DNA of 64,000 nucleotides from positions 124,001 through 188,000 of the forward strand of contig JACJGO010000006.1 in NCBI GenBank assembly GCA_014163555.1. The letters are read 5' to 3'. Below, piece after piece: positions 8,546 to 18,000 of this stretch (positions are counted from its first letter, which is position 1; the number at the start of each line of letters is the position of its first letter). The notes beneath the pieces are model-generated. The model was given only the letters and a program-made list of their open reading frames with translations, searched no databases and was not told where the DNA came from. The position numbers and the translations under genes are program-made. The DNA comes from Flavisolibacter longurius. GTDB lineage: Bacteria > Bacteroidota > Bacteroidia > Chitinophagales > Chitinophagaceae.

Positions 8546-9318
8546 GATAGGGGGACTTTCATCACCCCTAAACTAAACAGCGCAAAATCATATTTCGCCG
8601 GGTCTTCGGGGTCAAATCCTCTCAGGTGTTCAGTCAGTTCAAGTGCTGTCAGCCAATCGGTTTGTTTGCGGGTGATCAGTCTAAACTGCCGGGCCACACG
8701 GGCTACATGCAGGTCAACAGGGCAAACCAGTTGTGCCGGCGAAATGGTTTTCCAAAGTCCGAAGTCTACGCCGCAGGTATCTCTGCGTACCATCCAACGC
8801 AGGAACATGCAAAGCCGTTTGCAGGTAGCGCCGCGGGCCGGCGTGGCAATGTGTTTTTTGGTGCGCTGCGGGGCATCTTCCAGTGAAAAAAAGTAGTTAT
8901 GAAAACCCGTCAGTGCGTTTTCGATGGTTTCATCTCCGGGCTGCATCCACCGGCTGAAAGCTGTTTCCAGCGATGCCTGTGTTGTATAATGCTGGCGCAA
9001 AAAATGGACAAAATAAAGCAGGTCGGTGGTGTTGAAGGTACGGTGTTTAAAATGCAGCAGTCGTTTCAGGTCCTCGTCACTGTGTTCGGTACAAAACTGG
9101 TAGGGCGCATTGTCCATCAACTGCATCAGTTCTGTTGTTTTGTTGATGATGATGGTACGATTGCCCCAGGCAAAAACAGCCGCAAACAAAGCCGCAATTT
9201 CAATATCCTGTAGCCGGGTAAACTGGTGTGGAATGGATATGGGGTCGTGCGGGACAAATGAAGGTTGGTTGTACGCTTCTACCTTTTCGTCCAGGAATTC
9301 TTTCAGCTTTTCATTCAC
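8539..9318 (-). CDS. TIGR02757 / DUF2400 family protein
   Basis: 259 residues, using a GTG start at 9318 (MNEKLKEFLDEKVEAYNQPSF); no in-frame ATG lies close. Family marks seen: IEIAALFAAVFAWGNRT near residue 40, RLCMFLRWMVRRD in the middle, and PVDLHVARVARQ ... EHLRGFDPEDPAKYDFALFSLGV near the end. The last part resembles the helix-hairpin-helix/DTH region of DNA-glycosylase-like folds, so nucleic-acid work is possible but unproven. The end of the protein is odd: after FSLGV the codons for KVPLSP and the TGA stop lie inside the right arm of the inverted-repeat element, so the original C-terminus has probably been replaced. Confidence 0.88.
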   Translation of the reverse strand: MNEKLKEFLDEKVEAYNQPSFVPHDPISIPHQFTRLQDIEIAALFAAVFAWGNRTIIINKTTELMQLMDNAPYQFCTEHSDEDLKRLLHFKHRTFNTTDLLYFVHFLRQHYTTQASLETAFSRWMQPGDETIENALTGFHNYFFSLEDAPQRTKKHIATPARGATCKRLCMFLRWMVRRDTCGVDFGLWKTISPAQLVCPVDLHVARVARQFRLITRKQTDWLTALELTEHLRGFDPEDPAKYDFALFSLGVMKVPLSP

Positions 9319-9414
9319 GCCACAAAGCTAGTCCATACTGTTTATGAGAACCATTTTTACGATTGGCTTTGTATAACAGCAAACGTTCGCATTGAACCTG
9401 GCCAGCAAGTGCCA

Positions 9415-10323
9415 TTAAAGTTTAGCAGCAAATGCAAGAATCTTCTCCGCGTACCACTGCGGCTCTTCCTGGAAGGGTGCGTGTCCGCCGGCATAGTGCA
9501 CAACGGTTTGATTGGAGAAGCGAAAGCTTTTGTAGTGCTGTACGCCAACCGCATAATCTTTATCACCCGTCATAACAAATACCGGGCAATGAATAGCGGC
9601 GGTCTGCGCTGAATAATCTTTCCAGTATTCAGCAACGTTCCAGCACTGCGTAGCAAAATCGCGGTTGAACCGGCCGGCTGACAAGGTAACCGAATCGTTG
9701 AATTTCTTTTCCTGCGCATTCCGGTACATCAGCTTGTACCAGCTATCTTTTTCCGAAAGCAGGTTGTGTACAATGCCCACCCGTTGCATGAGTGGTTTGC
9801 TTTCATCGTTCAGGCCTTTGTGGTTCTGAAGTCCCAGTTCCTGTTTGCCAAAATCCACATGGCTTTGCATAGAGGCTTGCATGTTGACAGTAGCATTGAT
9901 GTAGAACAGTGCCGAAACAGAACTGGCATATTGCAGGGCATAATTGGTGATCAGAATGCCGCCGAATGAGTGCCCCATCACTGCCCATTTTTGAATGCGG
10001 AGGTGGCGGCGCAGTTCGTCCATATCCTCCAGCATGCGGCCCAGCGAATAGTTGCGGTTGGCTGCCGAATCGGAACGGCCGCTTCCCCGCTGGTCGAAAT
10101 AAATCATCTTCAGTTTTTGTTCGATCACTGGTGCACCGGCCATGGCTTCGTAATAATAAGCGTTGGAGCCGGGGCCGCCGTGAACAAAAAGACAAGGTTT
10201 GCCGGTTCCGGCTATTCGAACATACAGCTTTACGCTATCAGAAGTAGTGAAGTAAAAGGTAGAGTCAATTGCCAGCAAGGGCTTTGTAATTAGCAGCAGC
10301 AAAACCGGAAACAAATATCTCAT
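9415..10323 (-). CDS. Secreted alpha/beta hydrolase, proline-iminopeptidase-like
   Basis: 302 residues from ATG 10323, chosen because the signal peptide MRYLFPVLLLLITKPLLA begins exactly there; the longer frame to 10356 would bury it. Fold marks: oxyanion segment HGGPGSNAYYY (residue 48 on), FDQRGSGRSD near 77, nucleophile elbow GHSFGG with Ser119, acid in TGDKDY, and the catalytic His in GGHAPFQEEP. HGGPG plus DQRGSG is the S33 (prolyl aminopeptidase) pattern. It probably acts in the periplasm on peptides or small esters. It is monocistronic by position. Confidence 0.88.
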   Translation of the reverse strand: MRYLFPVLLLLITKPLLAIDSTFYFTTSDSVKLYVRIAGTGKPCLFVHGGPGSNAYYYEAMAGAPVIEQKLKMIYFDQRGSGRSDSAANRNYSLGRMLEDMDELRRHLRIQKWAVMGHSFGGILITNYALQYASSVSALFYINATVNMQASMQSHVDFGKQELGLQNHKGLNDESKPLMQRVGIVHNLLSEKDSWYKLMYRNAQEKKFNDSVTLSAGRFNRDFATQCWNVAEYWKDYSAQTAAIHCPVFVMTGDKDYAVGVQHYKSFRFSNQTVVHYAGGHAPFQEEPQWYAEKILAFAAKL

Positions 10324-10466
10324 CCTGAATTTTGCATTATAAGACGCGGAAACCAATTCTGAGGTTACAGCTGTTTGAAAAAGGTAAGGAACAAAATGCG
10401 GAAGGGAATAACATGCATTAGTTGTGTAAAGGCAAGTAAACAGACTAGCAGTCGTTTCGTTGCGTT

Positions 10467-10604
10467 CTAGGGATTTAATACAAGTATGGGACTGCCGGTA
10501 ATGACCGGGCGGCCAATGTCGATGCCGTTGTTATTTTCCTGGCAGGAAGCAAAGAGTACAGCGAGGATAACAATCAGCAGGAGGCCTTTGGTTAATTTGT
10601 ACAT
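10467..10604 (-). CDS. Small lipoprotein, 45 residues
   Basis: A short gene easily missed: ATG at 10602-10604, stop TAG at 10467-10469. The first 20 residues are a hydrophobic export signal ending in a lipobox LFAS|C with Cys21. The mature part is only 25 residues, beginning CQENNNGIDIGRP and ending LVLNP. It would be tethered to a membrane face. No family is recognised. It lies upstream of the hydrolase gene on the same strand, with 143 bases between them. Confidence 0.65.
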   Translation of the reverse strand: MYKLTKGLLLIVILAVLFASCQENNNGIDIGRPVITGSPILVLNP

Positions 10605-11045
10605 ATCCTTTCGTTTAACAGTACAAAATTGGCCCGATGGCATCATCGTCGAAAACAGATGTGACGAATAACGGTTTTAACGTGACGAAAATGTTGCTAC
10701 GTCTTCGGGTCCATTAAGACAGCGTTTTATCTCCATTTGTGGCAATGCTGAAAACGGCTGATTGTGAACGATATCTGATGAATCCGAATAATGGCCAATC
10801 CGGATTGACTAGAATATTCGCCTGATTTCAAACAGGAAAGTGTGCCAGGAGACAAAATAATTGCCTCGGGACGAGGAAATGAAAATGGAATTCAATCTTT
10901 TTGTTGAAGGTTATCAGAGGAGGATGTACATTGCTAAACAGCCCGAAATAACTGTTGGTGACTGGTTATATGCACATTAAAATGAATGTGTTATGCGCCT
11001 CTTGTTTTGTTTGTATAAAAACTTTACTTAACTTATCTGAGTTTT
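10605..11045. other. Divergent intergenic region of 441 bases
   Basis: It lies between the minus-strand lipoprotein and the plus-strand HD gene. It is AT-rich in its right half. The only coding candidate is a 33-codon frame at 10879-10980, listed separately. No repeats or strong hairpins were seen. Confidence 0.5.
10879..10980 (+). CDS. Possible small protein, 33 residues
   Basis: ATG 10879, TAA 10978-10980, preceded by GACGAGGAA, which could act as a ribosome site. The peptide (MKMEFNLFVEGYQRRMYIAK then QPEITVGDWLYAH) has a protein-like composition, with an amphipathic strand and a Trp/Tyr end. It is 65 bases ahead of the HD-domain gene and could be its leader. No homolog is known to me. 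Confidence 0.3.
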   Translation: MKMEFNLFVEGYQRRMYIAKQPEITVGDWLYAH

Positions 11046-11639
11046 ATGAACCTTTCTACCCAAAATACACAGAAAACATTTGAGGTCATCCGTACGCATG
11101 TATGTGAAAAGCTGAAAGGTTTAAGCACCTATTTGACTTACCACAATATCGATCATACGCTTGATGTGCTGCGGCAAAGCGAACGCATTGCCCGAGAAGA
11201 AGGCATCCAAGATGAATACAGGATTTACCTGTTAAAAGTGGCTGCAATGTACCACGATACCGGCTTCCTGGTAACGTATTCCAATCACGAAAAAGCGAGC
11301 TGTGAGATTTTTCGCAGCGAGGCTGCTTTGTTTGATTTTACGGTGGAAGAGCAGGCCTTTATTACCCGGCTGATCATGGCCACAAAACTGCCGCAACAAC
11401 CAACAGATCTTTTTGAACGTGTCATCTGTGATGCCGACCTGGATTACCTGGGCCGCCCCGATTTTTTCCGGATTGGCGACGGGCTGCGGAAAGAGTTTTT
11501 GCACTTTGGTGTTGTGTCCTCCGACGAAGAATGGGACAAACTGCAGATGAAATTTCTGGCCAGCCATTACTACCACACGAATAGTTGCCGCAAAAGTCGC
11601 GAAAGTGAAAAACAGGCGCACATGGCGCAACTCCGTTAA
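11046..11639 (+). CDS. HD-domain phosphohydrolase
   Basis: 197 residues. The metal-binding pattern of the HD superfamily is present: YHNIDHT (His33, His37) near the start, YHDTGF with His70-Asp71, SNHEKASCE with His81, and CDADLDYLGR with Asp131. HD enzymes cut phosphomonoesters or phosphodiesters of nucleotides; many act on cyclic nucleotides or dNTPs. The exact substrate is not visible. Its stop codon shares the TTAA at 11636-11639 with the stop of the convergent cyclic-nucleotide-binding gene. The setting next to a cNMP sensor and near an adenylate cyclase makes a role in nucleotide signalling plausible, by inference only. Confidence 0.85.
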   Translation: MNLSTQNTQKTFEVIRTHVCEKLKGLSTYLTYHNIDHTLDVLRQSERIAREEGIQDEYRIYLLKVAAMYHDTGFLVTYSNHEKASCEIFRSEAALFDFTVEEQAFITRLIMATKLPQQPTDLFERVICDADLDYLGRPDFFRIGDGLRKEFLHFGVVSSDEEWDKLQMKFLASHYYHTNSCRKSRESEKQAHMAQLR

Positions 11640-12085
11640 GAAGTTTTCAACTGCTTTTTTTTCATCTCTACGGTAATCTGGTCCTGTTCCCGCAACCGGC
11701 GGCAAAGTGTTTTCATGATGCCTTTTAAAATATCGGTGCTGGTGGCAATCACATCGTAAAAATCTTCCTGTTCAATTTTCAGCAAAATGCATTCGGTAAG
11801 GGTGGTGGCTGAGGCCGACCGGGTATCCGAATCCAGAACGGAGAGTTCACCAAAAATTTCATTTTCGGAGAGTACGGCCAGTTCGTGTTCGCCGTCATGA
11901 ATGGAAACCTGTCCTTTGTAGATAAAATAAATGCAATTGCCCTGATCTCCTTTTTCAAAAAGCGAGACGTTGGCATCCACCGTTTCTTCCTGACAGATAG
12001 AGGCAATTTCCACCAGGTCCACTTCTTTACAGGCCTGGAAAATAGAGGAGTTTTTCAGCAACAATACTTTCTCAATTATCAGCAT
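11636..12085 (-). CDS. Cyclic nucleotide-binding domain protein (CNB only)
   Basis: 149 residues containing one CNB domain and no DNA-binding helix-turn-helix. The jelly roll runs from about residue 10 to 115 with the phosphate-binding cassette FGELSVLDSDTRSASAT: Glu80 and Arg89 are the ligands expected to hold the ribose and cyclic phosphate, so binding should be intact. The C-terminal helix ends in a Lys-rich tail. The start codon lies inside the 3' end of the upstream transporter gene (14-base overlap), so the two are translationally coupled. The product may work as a detached regulatory domain of that transporter. Confidence 0.88.
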   Translation of the reverse strand: MLIIEKVLLLKNSSIFQACKEVDLVEIASICQEETVDANVSLFEKGDQGNCIYFIYKGQVSIHDGEHELAVLSENEIFGELSVLDSDTRSASATTLTECILLKIEQEDFYDVIATSTDILKGIMKTLCRRLREQDQITVEMKKKQLKTS

Positions 12086-14822
12086 ATCGCGGTTCAGTCA
12101 TTTGGGATAAAACAAAGGATCTTGTTTCACTAAAAGCCGTATTGGTTTCTGCCACCGGCACTGTTTTCAATTCGCTGAGCAAGCCCGAAAGATGGCTTTG
12201 CCAGGAGCTGTAAACACAGGCCGCTTTTGTCCAGTCGTTAAAGCCAAGGCGGTCGTTTACAACAATGGCTCTGAAAAACTGTTGCTCCGAAGCAGGTGCC
12301 GTATGCTTTTTCTTTAAAACAGGGTCCAGCAGGAAATCAAACAATTCGTTCAATCCCCTGGCAATTTTTTTGGGGAGGATCATCTCCAGCATTTCCATGC
12401 TGTTGTAAAGCTTTTGCTGCTCTTTGTTCTCGGTCAGTTCAATGATTCGGTTAACCTCTTTTTTAGCGTACAGGATTACGCATATTTTCAGGGCCACGGC
12501 CAGGTCATGCCAGATCTCTGTTTCCAGGGATCGCTGCAGGAGATGGTGATTCTTCCAGTGCGGAACGGTGTTCAGGCAACCGATTTTGCCAAGGCTATTG
12601 TCAATGAACTGCTGCAGCAATCGCCGGAACAAATGCATATCCTCTACCATTTCTGCATGAAAGCCACGGCTCCACAGCACATGAATGGCCCTGTCTTTAT
12701 TGGGTTGGTTATCCTGCAGGATGGTGAGCAAAAACCGGGTAACGCCGGCACCTTTCAGTTTGGCGGCAATCTTGATCAGTTCCGGTGTACAGTTATGCGT
12801 TAGTTGCTTCGGAAGCAACTTGAGGTCTTCAAAGAGGCGCTCGCCATATTGGAACAAACCCTGGATGGCCAGGTATTTGTCTTCGCGATGCTGCAGCTTT
12901 TCCAGGATCACCGGCAGAATGTCTTTTTTCTTCAGCTTGCAGGCGGCAACAAAGGCATTGCGTTTTACGGAGGCGTCTTCATCTTCCAGCAACTGCAGAA
13001 TAGTACGGGTAAAATCAATGTGGCTGCATTCGCTGATGATTTCAAGGGCCAGCTCTCTGTCGGCGGGATCGGCCGATTGTAACAATTGTTGAATGGCGGT
13101 GGCACCTGCATAAAACTCGCCAAACCCTTTTTGCTGCAGCAACAGCAGCACCAGACCCTTGCGCAAGGAAGGCGAAAGCGTTTGCAGTTCGTCTATATAA
13201 TGTTGTAAGTTCTCCGGGTGCATTTTGCACAAGGCAATAGCAGCCATTTCACGCAATTCGTCGTTCGGCTCTTCGCGAATCATCTTTTGCAGCAGCGGGG
13301 CGTTTAATGCGTTCAACTGGTTGAGCCGTTCGAAGGCGTATTGTTTTAATGGCAGGTCGCCGGAAAAAACCTGCTCTTTCAGGAGCTGCAGGATAGAAGG
13401 GTAGCGGCCGTTGTCCAGCAGCTTCAGCGCATAAATTTTTTCGGAAAGATTGCCGCTTTGCAAACGTTCGAGCAGAATGGCAAATGTATCGCGGTTGTAC
13501 ACCACTACACCTTCACTGTTCATCACCCCTTTCGAAATGGAGTGGTGCAGGGTTTTGGCATAGGCCTTCCGGATATAGAAAATAACACCTACCCATACCA
13601 TCAGGTTCACCAGCAATACTTTGATGATAAAATTGATGCTCAGGTCAATGTTCACCTGCTGGGCAATCACAAGGGAAGAACCAACGATCAAAAGAGAAGG
13701 CGCCAGCATGTACCCTTTGGCAATAATGTGACCTTTCAGCCGGTTGTGGGCACTCAGCGGTTGAAACAGGATAAAGAAAACCGGCTCCTGCATAGCAGAC
13801 CGAAGCACTTCGGTAAGCATAGCCATCAAACCAAATTCAATCAGTACATACCGGTCATCGGTATTGAAAATAAAAAACAGGCAGAAAATTGTCAGCATTA
13901 CCGGGGTAATGAGCAGGCAGGTTATCAGGCCCAGTTGTTCAATCATGCGGCTGGTGAAAACCAGCTTCAGCACCAGGGTAATGATTCTGCCGGCGGCAAA
14001 AAAGATGGAAGTGTAAGTGGCCAAGGTAGTCAGGTTCTGTACCCTTGCTTTTACCTCGGTAACAAACGTATAATCAATCAGGTTGAACACATTATAGCTC
14101 AATAGGGAAAGCAGCGAAATAAAAAAGATCAACTTGTTATTGAGAAGAAAGGACAGCACCGATTGTTTGTGACCGGCATGCTGGTGATCGGAGGAATGGC
14201 CTGTTTTGGTTTGAATGCCTTCCCAACGCTTTTTGGTGATTAACCGGTTCACCAGGAAAAAGCCAATACCCAGCGAAAGCACCGAAAGCAGCAACAGGTT
14301 GTCGATCCCAATCAAGGGCATTAGCAGGGGGGCTGCCATATAACCTATCAGTTTTGCCGGTATATCACCGGAGCCTACAATGGCAAACACCCGCCGGCTC
14401 TCCCGCACATTAAAAAGCAGCGAAACTAGCCCCCAGTAGGCATAGCCCGTCATCATATAAAACAAGGTGCCCCATACCAGCAGGGCAAAGATGATGGTGT
14501 TCTGGTCCATGGTCAGGAGGCCAATGCGAAAGAAAACAAGAACAAGAATAGATAAGAGGATAATGGTTCGAAACAGGTGGAGGGGCGACAGTTTTTTCTC
14601 CAGTTTCTCGTAGCCTACATTGAGAAGCAGTAAAAAACCGGCAATGATCAGGTAGGCATATGCGATGTTGGTAACGGCAAAATGGTGAATAAAAAAGGTA
14701 AACGAAACAATGTTGAGAAAGGAATGGGCAATGCCAATAAAGAGTTGAATGCTTAGGAGATCGAACACGTGGTTGGACTCGGAAGCTTTTATATTCAGAA
14801 TACGAAACAACCGTTGTTTCAT
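12072..14822 (-). CDS. NTT/MFS-like membrane transporter with C-terminal HEAT repeats
   Basis: 916 residues. The first ~430 hold about eleven to twelve membrane segments (from LLSIQLFIGIAHSFLNIVSF on) with a soluble, His-rich loop near residue 215. This layout resembles the nucleotide (NTP/NDP) translocase group of MFS-like carriers. After residue ~450 comes a long soluble domain of paired helices (KIYALKLLDNGRY, LREMAAIALCKMHPE, DASVKRNAFVAACKLKK), typical HEAT repeats, to about residue 700, then more helices. Related fusions often end in a CNB domain; here that domain is encoded by the next, overlapping gene. Transported substrate unknown. It sits in the inner membrane with the HEAT part in the cytoplasm. 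Confidence 0.8.
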   Translation of the reverse strand: MKQRLFRILNIKASESNHVFDLLSIQLFIGIAHSFLNIVSFTFFIHHFAVTNIAYAYLIIAGFLLLLNVGYEKLEKKLSPLHLFRTIILLSILVLVFFRIGLLTMDQNTIIFALLVWGTLFYMMTGYAYWGLVSLLFNVRESRRVFAIVGSGDIPAKLIGYMAAPLLMPLIGIDNLLLLSVLSLGIGFFLVNRLITKKRWEGIQTKTGHSSDHQHAGHKQSVLSFLLNNKLIFFISLLSLLSYNVFNLIDYTFVTEVKARVQNLTTLATYTSIFFAAGRIITLVLKLVFTSRMIEQLGLITCLLITPVMLTIFCLFFIFNTDDRYVLIEFGLMAMLTEVLRSAMQEPVFFILFQPLSAHNRLKGHIIAKGYMLAPSLLIVGSSLVIAQQVNIDLSINFIIKVLLVNLMVWVGVIFYIRKAYAKTLHHSISKGVMNSEGVVVYNRDTFAILLERLQSGNLSEKIYALKLLDNGRYPSILQLLKEQVFSGDLPLKQYAFERLNQLNALNAPLLQKMIREEPNDELREMAAIALCKMHPENLQHYIDELQTLSPSLRKGLVLLLLQQKGFGEFYAGATAIQQLLQSADPADRELALEIISECSHIDFTRTILQLLEDEDASVKRNAFVAACKLKKKDILPVILEKLQHREDKYLAIQGLFQYGERLFEDLKLLPKQLTHNCTPELIKIAAKLKGAGVTRFLLTILQDNQPNKDRAIHVLWSRGFHAEMVEDMHLFRRLLQQFIDNSLGKIGCLNTVPHWKNHHLLQRSLETEIWHDLAVALKICVILYAKKEVNRIIELTENKEQQKLYNSMEMLEMILPKKIARGLNELFDFLLDPVLKKKHTAPASEQQFFRAIVVNDRLGFNDWTKAACVYSSWQSHLSGLLSELKTVPVAETNTAFSETRSFVLSQMTEPRYADN

Positions 14823-15088
14823 CCATTAAATATAAGCTTAATCCGGTGGCAGCCAATAATTAAATGCAATAAATCATTTATATTTCGTTCTGTATATAGA
14901 AATTAAATTATCTTCAAACTACCGAACTGAATTTCCGGAACTGACGCCATCCTATCCTTCCAAAATCATTTCTTTTAAACCCTCCCTGTGCAGGCATAAT
15001 CAATTACAAGAACAGCACCGCTGCAAGCAGAGGCTATGCAGTTGGTTTATTTGAATTTCCACTATAGCCAAACCATTAAACCGTCAAC

Positions 15089-18000
15089 ATGAGAAAAATT
15101 ATTAGCCATCGGGGTAGGCCAGTTTCCCGGTTGGCTGCACTGTTCATCCTTCTGTTTGTTTTTTTCCAGCATTCCGGATCGGCACAGCAAACCACCATTC
15201 GCGACTATGTTTTATTTGGTGCCCGCAGCACACAAATCGGAACCTCTACCACTATTACCGGGGGTCGGATTGGCAGCAACCAACTGGTGCAAACCATCGG
15301 AAATACCAACATTACGGCTGATATTAACAGTGAGGGGCGGGTACAACTGGCCAACAGCAATACGATTCGCGGCAACATCACGGCAAAGAACAGCGGTAGC
15401 AGTGCCCTTGCAATTTCAGCCGGCTCCAATTTTTCGTTTCCCAATAACAAAAGCGAAATCCATGCAGGCGGAAATGTAACCATCCAAAGCGGAATGATCA
15501 GAGGGTCACTTTATATGCCGTCCACTGCTACATACATCGGCCCAAAGGTTGGTGAAAGGTTTGATGACCCGAAGTTTCCAATCATGCCCTCCCTGCCTGC
15601 GGTGACTTCATTTATGGCCCCAGGCACAGAAGATGTGACAAGTACAGGTTTGGTATCGCCAAACAAAGCGTACCGGAATCTTCAATTAAGTGGAGGCAAA
15701 ACCGTCACATTTGACGGTCCGGGTATTTATACTTTCAGTAGCATTAAAATCAGCAATTCCGATAACCGGATGATCCTGGATTTTAAGGACAACTCAACCG
15801 GGTTTATCGTGATCCATGTTCATGGCGATGTAGACCTTGATAAAATAAATGTACAATTGGTAAGAGGCGGGCATCCCAGCCGGGTATACATGGAAGTGCA
15901 TGGAAATGGCAGCACATCACCCAACGGAACGGAGGCATGGCGGATTGCCACCGGCTCATCGGGGTCAAGCGGTTCCATTTGGTATGGCGCGGTGTGGGCA
16001 CCGAACGGTGGTATTTTTGTTGGTCAGGGAGCAAGTCCTTCAAAAATTGAAGGCGCTTTGTGGAGCGGCACCGATGTTACGTTGGGAAGCGGCGTGGGTG
16101 TAACTTATGTGGCGCCACAGCCTTGTCCGCAAGTGGTAGCTGATGGCGGTGATGATAAGGTTCTTGTTTGCCCGGCAACGTCAGTGTCAATTGGTACAAA
16201 CCGGAGTAGCGGCGCCATGTATTCGTGGACGACTGTGATCGATGGAACTGAAACTGTGGTTGGCACAATACCTGTCATCAATGTAACAAAGAAAGGCACG
16301 TATAAACTAACTGTTAGCAGTGGCTGTGGCAATACAGCCACTGATGTTGTAGAAGTGGGATATGAGTCTTGCGTAGAACCTATCAACCCTAACACTGGCA
16401 AAACAGAAAACCTGATCGGGCATGAACTAACGAATCTTAGTAAAAACCTGGAAGAAGCCAAAAAACACCTGATCATTCTGGGCGAAAACGCTGACCGCGT
16501 TTTGATTGAAGCTGTCGCCAATATAGGCAAGGAAGGGCTGGCCAGGCAATTTCTTTTAGACAATGGACTGCAGAATGAAATCCCGAACGGTATTGCCTAC
16601 CAGATTATTTCCGGAAGTTTCCCAATCAACAAATTAATGGACGTAAATGAACGTTCAGACCTTTTCAACCATTGCCGTCCCGTGTTTCTCCCCCTGGGAA
16701 ATGCCGGTATTGTAACCTCAGAAGGCGACAGGGCTATTGCTGCTAACCTGGCAAGGGCAGGGTTCAATGTTGGTGGCGAAGGCATCAAAATCGGGGTCAT
16801 CTCGGATAGTTACGATAAGCTTGATCTTTTCGGCGGCAGGGCTCAACTGGATATCAACAACGGTGATCTGCCGGGTATCGGGAATCCTGATGGCAATACA
16901 TCACCCATTGATCCAAAGGAAGATTATCCCTACGGTACACGCTCTGATGAAGGAAGGGCCATGCTGCAGATTATTCACGACCTGGCGCCGAAAGCCAAAC
17001 TGGCTTTCCGCACCGGTTTTGTAAGTGCAGGCGATATGGCGCAGGGAATCATTCAACTCAAAGATGCCGGCTGTAATGTGATCGTGGATGATGTGACTTA
17101 CATCACGGAACCTTTCTTTCAGGATGGTGTGATTGCCCGTACTGTAGATGCTGTGAACAACGCAGGTGTGGCTTATTTTACGTCGGCAGGCAACTTCGGG
17201 CAAAAGTCTTATACCAGCACCTACCGCAGTGCGCCGGCGCCAGGGAACATTGCCAGTTCAGCCCATGATTTTAGCGGCACCGGTGATATTTACCAGCGAC
17301 TGCGACTGAAGGCCGGTACCTACAGCATTGTGCTGCAGTGGCAGGATGACATTTATTCGCTGGCACAAACCCGGGGCACTGTCAACGATCTTGATATTTA
17401 CCTGATAGACCAGGGCGGCGAACGGATTGGCTTTAACCGGAACAACTTGGGTGGTGATCCGTTTGAGATTCTTTCATTTTCCATCAAGCATCCCGATCCT
17501 ACACAATACATCGAGGCAGATCTTTTGATCACCAAGGCCAACACCAACAGTAGTAACCCACTGATCAAATACGTTATTTTCAGAGGCGAGGCCATTATTG
17601 ATGAATATTATGCCAACCAATCATTATTAGATAAATCCACCATTGTTGGCCATGCCAACGCAAACGGTGCCATTTCGGTAGGTGCGGTCTTATTTTCCAA
17701 TACAACTCCTTTTGGTAACACACCGTCAACAGCATCCTTCTCTTCTACTGGTGGCTCACCAGTATTTGTCAATGGTGTGCAAGAAGTGCGGCAGAAGCCG
17801 GACATCACTGCACCCAATGGCGTCAATACATCCACCACTGTGGTCATGGGGCCGGATATCGATTTCGTAAGAGATCCTGTCAATGGCTCACCGGATGGCT
17901 TCCCGAATTTCTTTGGTACTTCGGCCTCGGCTCCGCACGCAGCCGCAGCCGCGGCCTTGATTATGTCGGCCCGTAAAAAGTTTTATGGCCAGGATGTAAC

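Noticed and set aside
12414-14105. Plus-strand frames opposite the NTT-HEAT gene
   Set aside because: Shadow frames without domains; the 916-residue gene on the minus strand is coherent over its full length.
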